Positions 8,132 to 18,707 are shown, counted from the first letter of the stretch. The stretch is 38,063 nt of DNA from Myxococcales bacterium (GCA_009692485.1 SHZB01000013.1:1-38063); one strand, 5' to 3'. Program-made: numbers and translations. Notes: a model not told the origin generated them from the letters alone.

Positions 8132-9247
8132 TCAATTTTCGACCTCATCGCCTACCGACGTCACCGGCGCTGGACTGACGCGGCGGTACGCGCGAAACCA
8201 CGAAATCTCTGTGTAGCCAACATCGCCTGAAATGTTGGCGAAGGGCACGCCCAAGAGCACCGGATCGACGAGGCCACTCAGACTTTGCGGCGAGCCGAGT
8301 GCGACCCAGTTCACGCCATCGTCGGAGTACGCGCAGCTGACCTCGGCCGCCTGTCTGCGAAGCTGGACCAGCTGCGGAAACGTCGATGGTACCGGCAACG
8401 AAGTCGCAGTCGCAGTGCCACCGGCGGTCGTTCTCGCGATGCTCCACCGCTCACGAGGCAGCTCGCGAATGGTGAGCATTCCGAATGCCGCGCTCGGATC
8501 GTCACTCGCCCGGAGCATGAGCCCGCCGAGCTTGGCATCGCCGCCGAGCGACCCGCCGCTCTTGGCGATCTCCACTTCAGCGACCAAGTCGCCGGACACG
8601 CTTCGGTGAAACAACACGCCACCATCGGAAGTGCTGCCGAAATCGCCCGATTTCCCGCTAATTCTGAGCACGCCGTCCTTGACCGTGAAAGATCCCTCGG
8701 CGCTTCCGAAGGGCGTCAGTGTCCAGGTCTCGGGCGTCACGGCTTCGTCGAAGGCGTCCCACAGGAGGTACACGTTGCGCGGGTCGTCGAGTGCGGCCTG
8801 GGGCGCATCGTTGCCGTAGAAAAGAAAATACTCGCCGCCGGCCGACGCGTTGTCCGGCGTCCGAAACCACAGGCGCGTCGCGTTCGTGTCCCAGCTGGAG
8901 CGCGGATCGAGCACGCGATCGAGCTCGATGCGTTCTTCGCCATCGACGTACGCGATCCGCACGTCACTTCCGACCTTGCTCGCCTTGCCATCCGCTACGA
9001 GCTTCGCGTGGTCGAGCGCGACCGTGAACGAATGACCGGGCAGGACCGTCCCCGTCACCCCGATGGCGCGGCGGTACGCATATGCGTCGAGTCCCGGCGC
9101 ACCCGTGCCCCCAGCGCCGCCTCCAGCTCCAGTGCTTGACGCGGTCGACCCACCGCTCGTGTTGGTCCTGGGCACGTCGCCATCGCCACATGCCAAGACC
9201 AGCACCGCCGAGACGAAGAAGTAGCCAATGCGCTCGAAGGGCTTCAT
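8132..9247 (-). CDS. Lipoprotein with DUF2341-like and lectin-like domains
   Basis: The start at 9247 (MKPFERIGYFF) gives a lipoprotein signal with lipobox VLAC and mature Cys followed by GDGD. A Gly/Ser/Thr-rich linker (STASSTGAGGGAGGTGAPG) follows, a style common in myxobacterial surface proteins. Residues about 54-155 resemble DUF2341: AYRRAIGVTG, GSDVRIAYVDG, LWFRTPDN and FLFYGNDAPQAALDD. The C-terminal part (about 170-360) has a jelly-roll/DUF1349-like pattern (FTVKDGVLRISGKSGDF, GGLMLRASDDPSAAFGMLTIR, VSCAYSDDGVNWVALG, DVGYTEISWFRAYRR), suggesting glycan or surface-ligand binding. An upstream in-frame start at 9286 would put extra residues before the signal and is less likely. Confidence 0.75.
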   Translation of the reverse strand: MKPFERIGYFFVSAVLVLACGDGDVPRTNTSGGSTASSTGAGGGAGGTGAPGLDAYAYRRAIGVTGTVLPGHSFTVALDHAKLVADGKASKVGSDVRIAYVDGEERIELDRVLDPRSSWDTNATRLWFRTPDNASAGGEYFLFYGNDAPQAALDDPRNVYLLWDAFDEAVTPETWTLTPFGSAEGSFTVKDGVLRISGKSGDFGSTSDGGVLFHRSVSGDLVAEVEIAKSGGSLGGDAKLGGLMLRASDDPSAAFGMLTIRELPRERWSIARTTAGGTATATSLPVPSTFPQLVQLRRQAAEVSCAYSDDGVNWVALGSPQSLSGLVDPVLLGVPFANISGDVGYTEISWFRAYRRVSPAPVTSVGDEVEN

Positions 9248-9381
9248 GTCTCTGACGACTACCACAATCCCATCATTGGATGCCAATGGCGCACCCGCCC
9301 AATGGGTCTCCCACTGGGGGCGTGCCGCGCCGAGGAGCTGCGCCGGCTCCTATCCGCGCAAAGCTCCTAGGCATGCAGCTC

Positions 9382-11166
9382 TTATTCACGGCGCGCGAAA
9401 CGCCGCCGCAAGCTCGCAAACGCGGCCACGCCAAATCCGAGCAGCCACGACAGCCCGCTAGACGCTCCTCGATGGCCAGGCTGCTCGCAGCCACACGCTC
9501 GCCCCGTCAAGGCAACGTCGTCCCCGCAGTAGCTGCAATCCGCGCCCGCGCCGAGCCCGCCTTCGCCGGCCGCTCCGCTCGTCATCGAAGCCTCGCCGCC
9601 TTGCGCTGCGCCGCCCTGGCCCGCGCCGCCAGCGCCAACGGTGGCACCCGTCCCAACGGTGGCTGTAGCGCCAGTGCCGACCGTCGCGCCCGGACCGACC
9701 GTCGCACTGCCACCCTGCCCCATCGGCTCGACGGTGCAATTCGCGGAACATCCGTCGCCATTCGCGATGTTTCCGTCATCGCAAGCCTCGTTGCCGACGA
9801 TGAGACCGTCGCCGCATACGGCCGTACAAGTGCTGGGGCCGCCGTTGCATTTCCAGCCCTTCTCAACACTGCAGTCGCTCGCACAGCCATCGCCGTTCGC
9901 GCCGTTCTGGTCATCGCAGCCTTCGTTGCCGACGATGATGCCGTCACCGCACACGGCCGTGCAGACACTCGGCTCGCCGGTGCATTGCCAGCCCTTCTCG
10001 ACAGCACAGTTGTTGGCGCATCCGTCGTTGTTCGCGCCGTTTTTGTCATCGCAAGCCTCGCTGGCGAGGAGCTTGCCGTCGCCGCAATCGCACGCATCGC
10101 CTTGGCCATCTTTGTCGAGATCGACCTGCGTCGCATTCGCGACGAGCGGACAGTTGTCGAGCGAGCTGGCGACTCCGTCTTTGTCCGGATCGGAGTCTTG
10201 CACGCGGAAATTTTCTGAAAACACGAAGAGCCCCGCGGCCTCGCCAACATGACTGCGCTCGGTGTCGAGGCACCCATCTTCGTCGACTGCGAGCCCGACG
10301 CCGGTCGTCGTAAACCCGAAATAGCGTAGCCACCCTCCGTCCGACTCATTGCGCGTCTGGGGCTTTGCTACAAAAAGGGGAGCCTTCAAGTAGGTCTGCG
10401 AAAATGGAACAGTGAAGCCTTGATTGTCCCAGCCATCGATGACGTTGCCCGTGAGGATCGTCTCGTAGCTAATGTTCTTGCCGTCCGAATCGACGAATTT
10501 ACTGATGGCGGCGCTGTCGATGGCCATCCAACCGACGCGCTCGTTGGTCCCGAGTGTGCCGCCCGGAAAGCACTCGCAACCGTCTAGCGCGAGCTCGAAA
10601 GTGGCGGCCGTGACGTTGCGAACCGACGCCGTCAGAAACGGATTGGAGGGTTGGCTCGGGATGTTGTTTTTCTCGTTGGCAATGCCTTGAATTTGCGCGA
10701 GCACTATCGGTTTCTTGAAGCCCGCGGGCAGCGGCACGGTGAAGAATCCGCCGCCGTTTTTGTAGACCACTTGTTTGGTGTCGATGGTGCCGGACGCGAT
10801 GAGCCGTCCATCCGGCAAGAGCCACGCGCCCGTCTCGACTGCGACGTAGGCGATCGTCATCGCGACGTGCGGGCCGTCTTCGCTCGGCGGCTCCGCTAGC
10901 GTCAGCTCGAAGGAGGTCTTGCCGACGTTGCGAAGCCGAAAATCAGCCGGATTGTTGCCGCTCGAATCCGGCACGGCGAACACGACGGGGAATTCGTACG
11001 CGTACTTGAGAGTGACGAGATCCCACGTCGGAGTGACGTAAGTGTCCTTCTTCGTGATCGTGCCGCCCTCGAGCTGAAACACGAACGGGGCAGCGTCGAG
11101 CACGCCCGCTGTTGCCATGAGCGCCAAGAAGATCGGGGTCGTCAGACTCGCGCGAATCTTAAGCAT
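9382..11166 (-). CDS. Cell-surface protein: lectin-like domains, TSP3, DUF4215 repeats, MYXO-CTERM-like tail
   Basis: A 594-residue exported protein. An N-terminal signal peptide (MLKIRASLTTPIFLALMATAGVLDA) is followed by two or three H-type-lectin-like segments (EFPVVFAVPDSSGNN..FRLRNVGKTSFELTLAE; KKPIVLAQIQGIANEKN..ASVRNVTAATFELAL; KAPLFVAKPQ). Then comes a thrombospondin-type-3 calcium motif (DSDPDKDGVASSLDNCP, DLDKDGQGDACDCGDG) and three DUF4215 Cys-rich repeats (CGDGxxxxxExCDDxNxxxxDGCxxxCxVE). A low-complexity Gly/Thr/Ala linker leads to the tail: a Cys-rich patch (CGCEQPG), a hydrophobic segment (LSWLLGFGVAAFA) and RRRFARRE, which matches the MYXO-CTERM sorting layout. It probably ends up anchored at the cell surface. 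Confidence 0.85.
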   Translation of the reverse strand: MLKIRASLTTPIFLALMATAGVLDAAPFVFQLEGGTITKKDTYVTPTWDLVTLKYAYEFPVVFAVPDSSGNNPADFRLRNVGKTSFELTLAEPPSEDGPHVAMTIAYVAVETGAWLLPDGRLIASGTIDTKQVVYKNGGGFFTVPLPAGFKKPIVLAQIQGIANEKNNIPSQPSNPFLTASVRNVTAATFELALDGCECFPGGTLGTNERVGWMAIDSAAISKFVDSDGKNISYETILTGNVIDGWDNQGFTVPFSQTYLKAPLFVAKPQTRNESDGGWLRYFGFTTTGVGLAVDEDGCLDTERSHVGEAAGLFVFSENFRVQDSDPDKDGVASSLDNCPLVANATQVDLDKDGQGDACDCGDGKLLASEACDDKNGANNDGCANNCAVEKGWQCTGEPSVCTAVCGDGIIVGNEGCDDQNGANGDGCASDCSVEKGWKCNGGPSTCTAVCGDGLIVGNEACDDGNIANGDGCSANCTVEPMGQGGSATVGPGATVGTGATATVGTGATVGAGGAGQGGAAQGGEASMTSGAAGEGGLGAGADCSYCGDDVALTGRACGCEQPGHRGASSGLSWLLGFGVAAFASLRRRFARRE

Positions 11167-11270
11167 AGGAACACCTCAATCCGATGTTACTACCGCGCCT
11201 GCGCCGCGCTCGGGACAATCATCAACGGCATTCGCGAACGGCCAAGGGACCGCGGCCATCATGCTGCTGT

Positions 11271-11326
11271 GAGAGCGGCTACACGAGCGGCTTCATGAGC
11301 GGCTAGATGAGCGGCTACGAGTGCGG

Positions 11327-11342
<16 letters not shown>
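11271..11342. repeat. 12-bp tandem repeat, six units, running into the ygfK-like 3' end
   Basis: Units of the form RnGAGCGGCTAC start at 11271, 11283, 11295, 11307, 11319 and 11331, with small changes. The last two units overlap the final codons and stop of the gene ending at 11327. Because the period is divisible by three, the stop codon (read on the minus strand) recurs in frame in several units downstream of the real stop. The array separates two genes on the same strand. Confidence 0.85.
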
Positions 11343-13306
<1,964 letters not shown>

Positions 13307-13390
13307 GGGCGCCATTTCTAGCAGATGTTGCCGAAGCACGGTGGCGAGGCACGGTGGCGCGGCGCGATCGAGTCCGTCGCCCAACGGGAG

Positions 13391-13402
13391 CCACGATCGT
13401 GG
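13391..13402. promoter_or_regulatory. 12-bp palindrome in the ygfK/xdh divergent spacer
   Basis: CCACGATCGTGG is a perfect dyad roughly midway in the 152-bp spacer between the two divergent starts. It could bind a dimeric regulator controlling both genes. It is GC-rich, so chance occurrence is not excluded. Confidence 0.3.
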
Positions 13403-13458
13403 TGGGATCGACGAGTGCCGGTCGCTTCGATGAACGCCGGGTAGTAGAGTCGCGGCGT

Positions 13459-16080
13459 ATGACCGCTGAGCTTGTCTCCGACGCACAAGAGACCGTGAGC
13501 TTCGAGCTCAACGGCAGCCCCGCCACCGTGCTGGTCTTCGAGGGGGAGACGCTGCTGCAGACCTTGCGCGATCGACTGGGGATCACGAGCCCCAAGGACG
13601 GCTGCAGTCCGCAAGGGCAGTGCGGCTGCTGTGTGGTGAACATCAACGGGCAGGGCGTCACCTCGTGCGCGATGTTGACGACGAAGGTCGCGGGCAAGCG
13701 GGTGGTCACCAACGAGGGGCTGCCCGAACAAGAGCGGACCATCATCGCGCGTGCGTTCGCGACCTCGGGCGGTGTGCAGTGCGGCTTCTGCATCCCGGGC
13801 TTCGTCGCTCGGACGGCGGCGATCTTGGGCCGTGACGCGAACCCTTCGCGCGAGCAGATCAAGAAGCAGCTTGGCGTTCATCTATGTCGCTGCACCGGCT
13901 ACGTGAAGATCCTCGATGCCATCGAGCTCGCGGGGGCCGTGAAACGCGGAGAACGCGAGCTGCCTCCACTTTTGACGCAGGCCTGTGGAGTCGGCAAGCG
14001 CCTGCCGAAATACCAGGCGGAGGCGTATGCGCTGGGGGACGTCCCCTATGTCGATGACATGAGCGTGCCGGGGATGCTGCACGGCGCCGTTCATTTGAGC
14101 GAGCATCCGCGCGCGAAGATCCTCCGCATCGACACGAGCCAAGCCGAGGCATTGCCGGGCGTCGTCGTCGTGGCGACGGCCAAGGACGTGCGGGGGCGGC
14201 GGCGCTACGGACTCATCGAGCAGGACTGGCCTAGCTTCGTGGCCGAGGGCGAGACGACCTGCATGGTCGGCGACGTGCTCGTGGCCGTCGCCGCGGTCGA
14301 TCGCCGCACCGCCCGCCGCGCCGCGGAGCTGTGCGTGGTCACCTATGAAGTCTTCGAGCCGATCGTCGATGGCCGGCTGGCCCTCGCGGACGACAGTCCC
14401 ACGGTGCATCCGGGGCGCAAGAATCTGCTGAGCACGTCGGCGTACGTACGTGGCGACGTCGACGCGGCATTGGCCAATAGCGCCTTTGTGGTGAGTGACA
14501 CATTTCGGACGCAGACGATCGAACATCTCTACATGGAGCCCGAGAGCTGCCTCGTCGTGCCCGAGGGCGACAAGCTGCACGTCTACTCGCAAGGGCAAGG
14601 GATCTACGACGATCGGCGCCAGCTCTCGCGCGCGCTCGATTTGCCAGAGGCGCTCGTCGAGGTGACGCTCGTGAGCAATGGCGGCGCGTTCGGCGGCAAA
14701 GAAGATCTCTCGATCCAGGCGCAGACGGCGCTCCTCGCGCAATTGACCCATAAGCCCGTAAAGCTAACCGTCAGTCGCGACGAGTCGATTCGCATCCACC
14801 CGAAGCGCCACCCGCTCGAAATGCATTACACGATGGCGTGCGACGCGAATGGCAAGCTCACCGCCGTCAAGGCGCGCATGCTGGCAGATAGCGGCGCCTA
14901 TGCGAGCGTCGGCGCCAAGGTGGTCGAGCGCGCGGTCGGGCATGCCTGCGGTCCGTACTACGTGCCAGCGGCCGACGTCCTCGGGCAAGCCGTCTATACC
15001 AACAACACGCCCAACGGAGCGATGCGCGGATTCGGGGTGAATCAATCGGCCTTCGCGGTCGAGCAGCTGATCGACCGGCTCGCCGAGAAGTGCGGGCTCG
15101 ACGCCTACCAGATGCGCGAGAGAAACCTCTTGCGCGACGGTGAACGCTTCGGCCCCGGGCAAAAGATGAAGAACTGCGGCGGGCTGTTGCGCACGCTCGA
15201 GGCCGTAAAAGACTGCTTTTATGGCGCAAAGATCGCCGGGCTCGCATGTGGCGTGAAGAACGTCGGGATCGGCAATGGCATGATCGACGTCGGTCGCGCG
15301 CGCATCGATGTCCTCAGTGGCGGGCGCTTGCGGCTCTGTCACGGCATGACCGAGATGGGCCAGGGGCTGCACACGATCGCCATCCAGGTGATGTACGAAG
15401 CGACCGGGCTCGCGCCGCAAGAGGGAGTGACGGTCGAGGTCACGACGGACGATGGGCTTGACTGCGGCATGACCACGGCCTCGCGCGCCACCGTGCTGGT
15501 CGGTAATGCCATGAAGGACGCGGGCGAGAAGCTGCGGGCGGAGCTCGACCTTCTTGGCGGAGAGCTGAGCGCGCTCGCGGGCAAGAGCTATACGGGTGAG
15601 TGGAAGTGCGATTTCACCGTAAAACCGGGGACGCCCGGAGATAACCCCATAACGCACCTGTCCTTCGGCTTTGCGACGCAGGTCGTGCTGCTCGACGAGA
15701 ACACCGGCAAGATCCGCCGCGTCGTTGCGGCGCATGACGTCGGCAAGGCCATCAATCCGACGTTGTGCGAGGGGCAGATCGAGGGCTCGGTGCACATGGG
15801 GCTTGGCTATGCCCTGAGCGAAGAGCTCGTGCTCGAGGGCGGCGTGCCAGTGGATCCGACGATGCGGAAGCTCGGCGTCCTGCGTGCGCACGAGACCCCC
15901 GATATCGAGGTGATCTTGGTGGAGGAGCCAGAGCCTCTCGGGCCCTACGGTGCGCGCGGCGTGGGCGAGATCGGCCTCGTTCCGACGGCGCCGGCGGTGG
16001 CCCAGGCGCTCTACAAGTTCGACGGAAGGTGGCGCACGACCCTGCCGATGCGCGACCACTACGAGAAGCCGAAGCGGTAG
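13459..16080 (+). CDS. XdhD-like molybdenum hydroxylase (2Fe-2S domains fused to Mo domain)
   Basis: An 873-residue xanthine-oxidase-family enzyme. The plant-type 2Fe-2S cluster uses C49, C55, C58 and C70; the second 2Fe-2S domain has CGFC (108-111) and CRC (143-145). After a linker follow the two molybdopterin-binding domains, with GGAFGGKE near 407-414, MRGFG near 520-524 and the catalytic Glu in GARGVGEIG near 832-840. There is no FAD domain, so the layout fits E. coli XdhD-type, selenium-dependent hydroxylases, or Mop-type aldehyde oxidoreductases. The divergent YgfK-like gene favours the XdhD group, which hydroxylates purines or related N-heterocycles. Selenium in that group is a labile Mo ligand, not selenocysteine, so the sequence alone cannot prove it. 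The ATG at 13459 is preferred; the upstream extension reads as non-coding. Confidence 0.88.
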   Translation: MTAELVSDAQETVSFELNGSPATVLVFEGETLLQTLRDRLGITSPKDGCSPQGQCGCCVVNINGQGVTSCAMLTTKVAGKRVVTNEGLPEQERTIIARAFATSGGVQCGFCIPGFVARTAAILGRDANPSREQIKKQLGVHLCRCTGYVKILDAIELAGAVKRGERELPPLLTQACGVGKRLPKYQAEAYALGDVPYVDDMSVPGMLHGAVHLSEHPRAKILRIDTSQAEALPGVVVVATAKDVRGRRRYGLIEQDWPSFVAEGETTCMVGDVLVAVAAVDRRTARRAAELCVVTYEVFEPIVDGRLALADDSPTVHPGRKNLLSTSAYVRGDVDAALANSAFVVSDTFRTQTIEHLYMEPESCLVVPEGDKLHVYSQGQGIYDDRRQLSRALDLPEALVEVTLVSNGGAFGGKEDLSIQAQTALLAQLTHKPVKLTVSRDESIRIHPKRHPLEMHYTMACDANGKLTAVKARMLADSGAYASVGAKVVERAVGHACGPYYVPAADVLGQAVYTNNTPNGAMRGFGVNQSAFAVEQLIDRLAEKCGLDAYQMRERNLLRDGERFGPGQKMKNCGGLLRTLEAVKDCFYGAKIAGLACGVKNVGIGNGMIDVGRARIDVLSGGRLRLCHGMTEMGQGLHTIAIQVMYEATGLAPQEGVTVEVTTDDGLDCGMTTASRATVLVGNAMKDAGEKLRAELDLLGGELSALAGKSYTGEWKCDFTVKPGTPGDNPITHLSFGFATQVVLLDENTGKIRRVVAAHDVGKAINPTLCEGQIEGSVHMGLGYALSEELVLEGGVPVDPTMRKLGVLRAHETPDIEVILVEEPEPLGPYGARGVGEIGLVPTAPAVAQALYKFDGRWRTTLPMRDHYEKPKR

Positions 16081-16225
16081 CGGTCTCGCGACGGTCGTTG
16101 CCGCGCGCGACGCCGCAGCTGGACGCGTGCCAGAAGCCGAAGCGGTAGCGCTCTGGCGACGCTCGTTGCAGTGCGCGACGCTCGTTGCAGTGCGCGACTG
16201 CAACACGCGCGACGCCGCAGCTTGA
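16064..16225. repeat. Compound direct repeat after the Mo hydroxylase
   Basis: AGAAGCCGAAGCGGTAGCG occurs at 16064 and 16132 (68-bp offset); the first copy encodes the last codons and stop of the hydroxylase. The following sequence of each copy is also similar (GCGACGCTCGTTGC, CGCGACGCCGCAGCT). The second copy contains an internal 19-bp duplication (units at 16156 and 16175). Thus the gene's end with its stop codon has been duplicated into the spacer. Confidence 0.8.
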
Positions 16226-16249
16226 CACGGGCGCGCTTCGCTCTAGAAT
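16222..16249 (+). promoter_or_regulatory. Sigma-70-type promoter of the tetR gene
   Basis: TTGACA at 16222-16227 and TAGAAT at 16244-16249 are separated by 16 bp. This is a near-consensus housekeeping promoter, rare to see so clearly in GC-rich DNA. It lies just upstream of the TetR start at 16277, giving a leader of about 20 bases. Confidence 0.65.
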
Positions 16250-16265
16250 TAGAATACATATTCTA
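16250..16265. promoter_or_regulatory. Palindromic operator candidate for TetR autoregulation
   Basis: TAGAATACATATTCTA is a perfect dyad (7-bp arms, 2-bp centre) directly abutting the -10 box and covering the expected transcription start. An overlapping dyad (CTAGAAT ... ATTCTAG, 16243-16266) is also present. Position and symmetry are as expected for a TetR-family autorepressor; binding is inferred. Confidence 0.6.
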
Positions 16266-16276
16266 GTTTTACCGAA

Positions 16277-17071
16277 ATGCGCCCGAATCCCAGCACCGCG
16301 ACGCGCGGCTCCAAGCCCGCACCAGCCTCTTCGAAAGCAGGCTCGGTGACCACGACGGCGCCGCTCGAGTGGGTGCGCCCGCCGCTTCAAGCGCGCAGCC
16401 GGGAGACCTTGGAGCGCCTGCTCGATGCCGCCGAAGAGGTCATCGAAGAACGGGGCGTCGAGGAGGCGACCGTGGCCGAGGTCGTTCGCCGGGCGGGCTC
16501 GAGTGTCGGCTCGTTCTATGCGCGCTTCCGCGACAAAGAGGGGCTCGTGCGCTCTGTGTTTGAGCGCTTCGCCGACCAGGCGCTGATGACGGCGACCGAT
16601 GCGCTGTCGCCCGAGCGCTGGGCGGGTGTAGCGATCGACCAGGCGATCGAGACCTTGGCGCGCTTCGTCATCGGCGTGCTCGAAAAGAAGCGCGGCATCG
16701 TGACCGCCTTGGTGGCACGCGCGCCGGTCGATCCGACCTTCACGCGCTTCGGAGAGCGGCTCATCGAGCAGATCGGCGCGCTCCTCGTCGGGCTCCTGGA
16801 GGCGCGAGGGCTGCGGGCGAATCATCCGCAGCCGCGGCTCGCCGTCGACGTGGCCGTGTGGCTCTTTCTCAGCGCCCTCGAGCTGCGCGCCCTCGCCACG
16901 ATGCACGGCGCCCCACGGCTCACGGACGCCGACGCCGCGCGTGAGCTAGCCCGGATGTGCACGCGCTACCTCGGGGTCGCAGAGACCGCCATCGCCAAAC
17001 CGGGCGCTCGAAGGTCACGCGCGAAGAGCAGCCAGGGCATTCGGCGTGCGCGCACGCGGTCGATTCGGTAG
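16277..17071 (+). CDS. TetR-family transcriptional regulator
   Basis: A 264-residue protein. Residues about 38-90 form the TetR helix-turn-helix: QARSRETLERLLDAAEEVIEERGVEEATVAEVVRRAGSSVGSFYARFRDKEGLV. An unusual 35-residue Ser/Pro/Thr-rich extension precedes it, and a basic tail (RRSRAKSSQGIRRARTRS) follows the ligand-binding domain. No Shine-Dalgarno sequence precedes the ATG, so a later start within the extension is possible. A strong promoter and palindrome lie immediately upstream, pointing to autorepression. The likely target beyond itself is the downstream diiron gene, or the upstream redox gene. The ligand is unknown. Confidence 0.88.
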   Translation: MRPNPSTATRGSKPAPASSKAGSVTTTAPLEWVRPPLQARSRETLERLLDAAEEVIEERGVEEATVAEVVRRAGSSVGSFYARFRDKEGLVRSVFERFADQALMTATDALSPERWAGVAIDQAIETLARFVIGVLEKKRGIVTALVARAPVDPTFTRFGERLIEQIGALLVGLLEARGLRANHPQPRLAVDVAVWLFLSALELRALATMHGAPRLTDADAARELARMCTRYLGVAETAIAKPGARRSRAKSSQGIRRARTRSIR

Positions 17072-17178
17072 TTCAGCACAGGAACTCAAAGAGCTAGTTC
17101 GGCGCCCGCGCTCGCAGCCTTCGCTCAACGCATTCACCACGAAGCATCGAGTCAGTTTCACGTCAACGAGGAGACACC

Positions 17179-18195
17179 ATGGGCATCGCAGGATTCGGCA
17201 AGACGGAGCTTCGTTACGACATGTTCGACTTCGTTCGCAACGCGGCCGAGGCAAAACGGCTCGTGAAATGCGAAGGGATCTATCACCGCGGTCAAGAGCT
17301 GGCCTGGGACGGCAAGGACATCCTCGCGATGCTGATCGAGAAGCACGGCGGCATCCACGTCGCGCCCGAGAAAAAAGAGGCGCTCAAGCGGGTCTTCGCG
17401 ATCATCCTGTGGGGCGAGCTCGCGGCGTGGAAAGTCTCCGCTCAGCTCGCGGATGGTCTGGTGCCGCTCGAAGCCAAGATGGCCGCGACGGGCCAGGCCT
17501 TCGACGAGGCGCGGCATTTCTATGTCATGCACGATTATCTCCTGCACCTCGGCTATGTCCCGGAGCGGCTCGACCGGGCCCCGCAGGCGCTGCTCGATCT
17601 CGTGCTCGACACCGATAACCTTGCCTACAAGCTGCTCGGAATGCAGCTCATGATCGAGACGCTCGCGCTCACCGTGTTTCAGACGGTGCGCGAGACCGAG
17701 GTAGAGCCCGTGCTCTGTGAATTGATGCGCTACTACGAACGGGACGAGGCACGCCACGTCGGGCTCGGGATGCAATACCTGCCAAGCTTGATTCAGCGGA
17801 TGAGCAAGCGCGAGGTCCATCAGCTCATCACGTTCCAGGTGCGCTTGTTGGCGTGGGCGCTTTGGGAGCTCAAGGTGCTAGCGCCAGACTTTGCCATCCT
17901 CGGAATCGATCCGCGCGAGGTGATCGACCGTGGGCGCAAGAAGCAATTGGCCGCGCTGTACGAGGCCTTCAACGCGCTCGGCTGGGCGTGGCAAGCGGAC
18001 CGAAACTATCCGGCCGCGGTGCTCAAATCGATCGTCGAATTCACGTTTCCGACCGACGCCTCGCGCAAGGACAAACGCCGGATGTTTGCCAATGCCTGGG
18101 AGGTATTCTGGAACAAGGACGAGATCCACACCGCGACCGAGTTCGCCGTGCACGACGGCCACCGTATCCGCACCGCGCGCGGCGTGGAGGTGTGA
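17179..18195 (+). CDS. Ferritin-like diiron protein
   Basis: A 338-residue helical protein with the carboxylate-bridged diiron pattern: E80 (WGELAAW), E110-A-R-H113, E160 (LMIETLAL) and E190-A-R-H193. This E / ExxH / E / ExxH arrangement is shared by ribonucleotide-reductase R2, R2-like oxidases and related oxygenases, so it is probably an oxygen-activating oxidase or oxygenase rather than a ferritin. Substrate is not predictable. GAGGAG lies 5 bp before the ATG, supporting the start. It follows the TetR gene by about 107 bp on the same strand and may be its target. Confidence 0.8.
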   Translation: MGIAGFGKTELRYDMFDFVRNAAEAKRLVKCEGIYHRGQELAWDGKDILAMLIEKHGGIHVAPEKKEALKRVFAIILWGELAAWKVSAQLADGLVPLEAKMAATGQAFDEARHFYVMHDYLLHLGYVPERLDRAPQALLDLVLDTDNLAYKLLGMQLMIETLALTVFQTVRETEVEPVLCELMRYYERDEARHVGLGMQYLPSLIQRMSKREVHQLITFQVRLLAWALWELKVLAPDFAILGIDPREVIDRGRKKQLAALYEAFNALGWAWQADRNYPAAVLKSIVEFTFPTDASRKDKRRMFANAWEVFWNKDEIHTATEFAVHDGHRIRTARGVEV

Positions 18196-18245
18196 CCCGC
18201 GCCTGATTTGCGGCGAACCGGAGAGACGCCCGCGCGGCGAAACCC

Positions 18246-18707
18246 TCAGTTGAGGCGCAAGGTCGAGAGCGCCAGGTCGAGTTCTTTTTGGCTGGCGGTG
18301 AACTGCTCTTTGGAGCCGCCAAACTCGATGAGATGAAGGTGATCTTTCGTGACGAAGACGGACACGTAGAAGAGATAGGGCTTTCCGTCCTCGTCGTGCC
18401 CGAATCGAAGCTGAGTGCCTTTGTGTCCGTCGCCGGTAGCGACCTCCACCGACTCGAGCAAGGCGTAGCCGCCCTGGTCACGAAGCTTGTTCTTGATGGC
18501 CTGTAGCCAGAATTGCGGCTCGCCCTTCGGCTTGTGTTCGAGTTCGCGGATGGCGATGACGAGCCCATCCGCGGTCGTCGCGCGAAAGTCGTAAGCGTCG
18601 TGCTCATCGTCGAGCTCGACGAAGCTTGGTGGCACCGTCGCCTCGAAGCGCGGGCCACACGCCGAGAGCGCAAGGGTGAGTCCGATCGTCGCGATTCTGT
18701 GGGTCAT
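18246..18707 (-). CDS. Small lipoprotein
   Basis: The start at 18707 gives MTHRIATIGLTLALSAC with lipobox LSAC and mature CGPRFEATVPPSFVELDDEHDAYDFRA. The rest (about 135 residues) has an alternating strand/helix pattern: GLVIAIRELEH, FWLQAIKNKLRDQGGYALLESVEV, GTQLRFGHDEDGKPYLFYVSVFV, HLHLIEFGGSKEQFTASQKELDLALSTLRL. This resembles the single-domain lipoproteins common in myxobacteria that assess lipids or stress, but no family was recognised. An in-frame upstream start at 18740 would place a 21-bp repeat inside the N-terminus; the later start is favoured by the signal peptide. Confidence 0.72.
   Translation of the reverse strand: MTHRIATIGLTLALSACGPRFEATVPPSFVELDDEHDAYDFRATTADGLVIAIRELEHKPKGEPQFWLQAIKNKLRDQGGYALLESVEVATGDGHKGTQLRFGHDEDGKPYLFYVSVFVTKDHLHLIEFGGSKEQFTASQKELDLALSTLRLN

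Noticed and set aside
9333-9351. Inverted repeat AGGAGC ... GCTCCT as terminator of the MYXO-CTERM gene
   Set aside because: Only a 6-bp stem with no U-run; too weak to support.
13459-16080. Selenocysteine in the molybdenum hydroxylase
   Set aside because: No in-frame TGA is seen in the gene. In this enzyme group selenium is a labile Mo ligand, so sequence does not show it.
14764-16206. Long open frame of about 480 codons on the minus strand across the molybdenum hydroxylase
   Set aside because: It lies antisense to a gene with clear family motifs. Long antisense frames are common in GC-rich DNA and it carries no recognisable domain.
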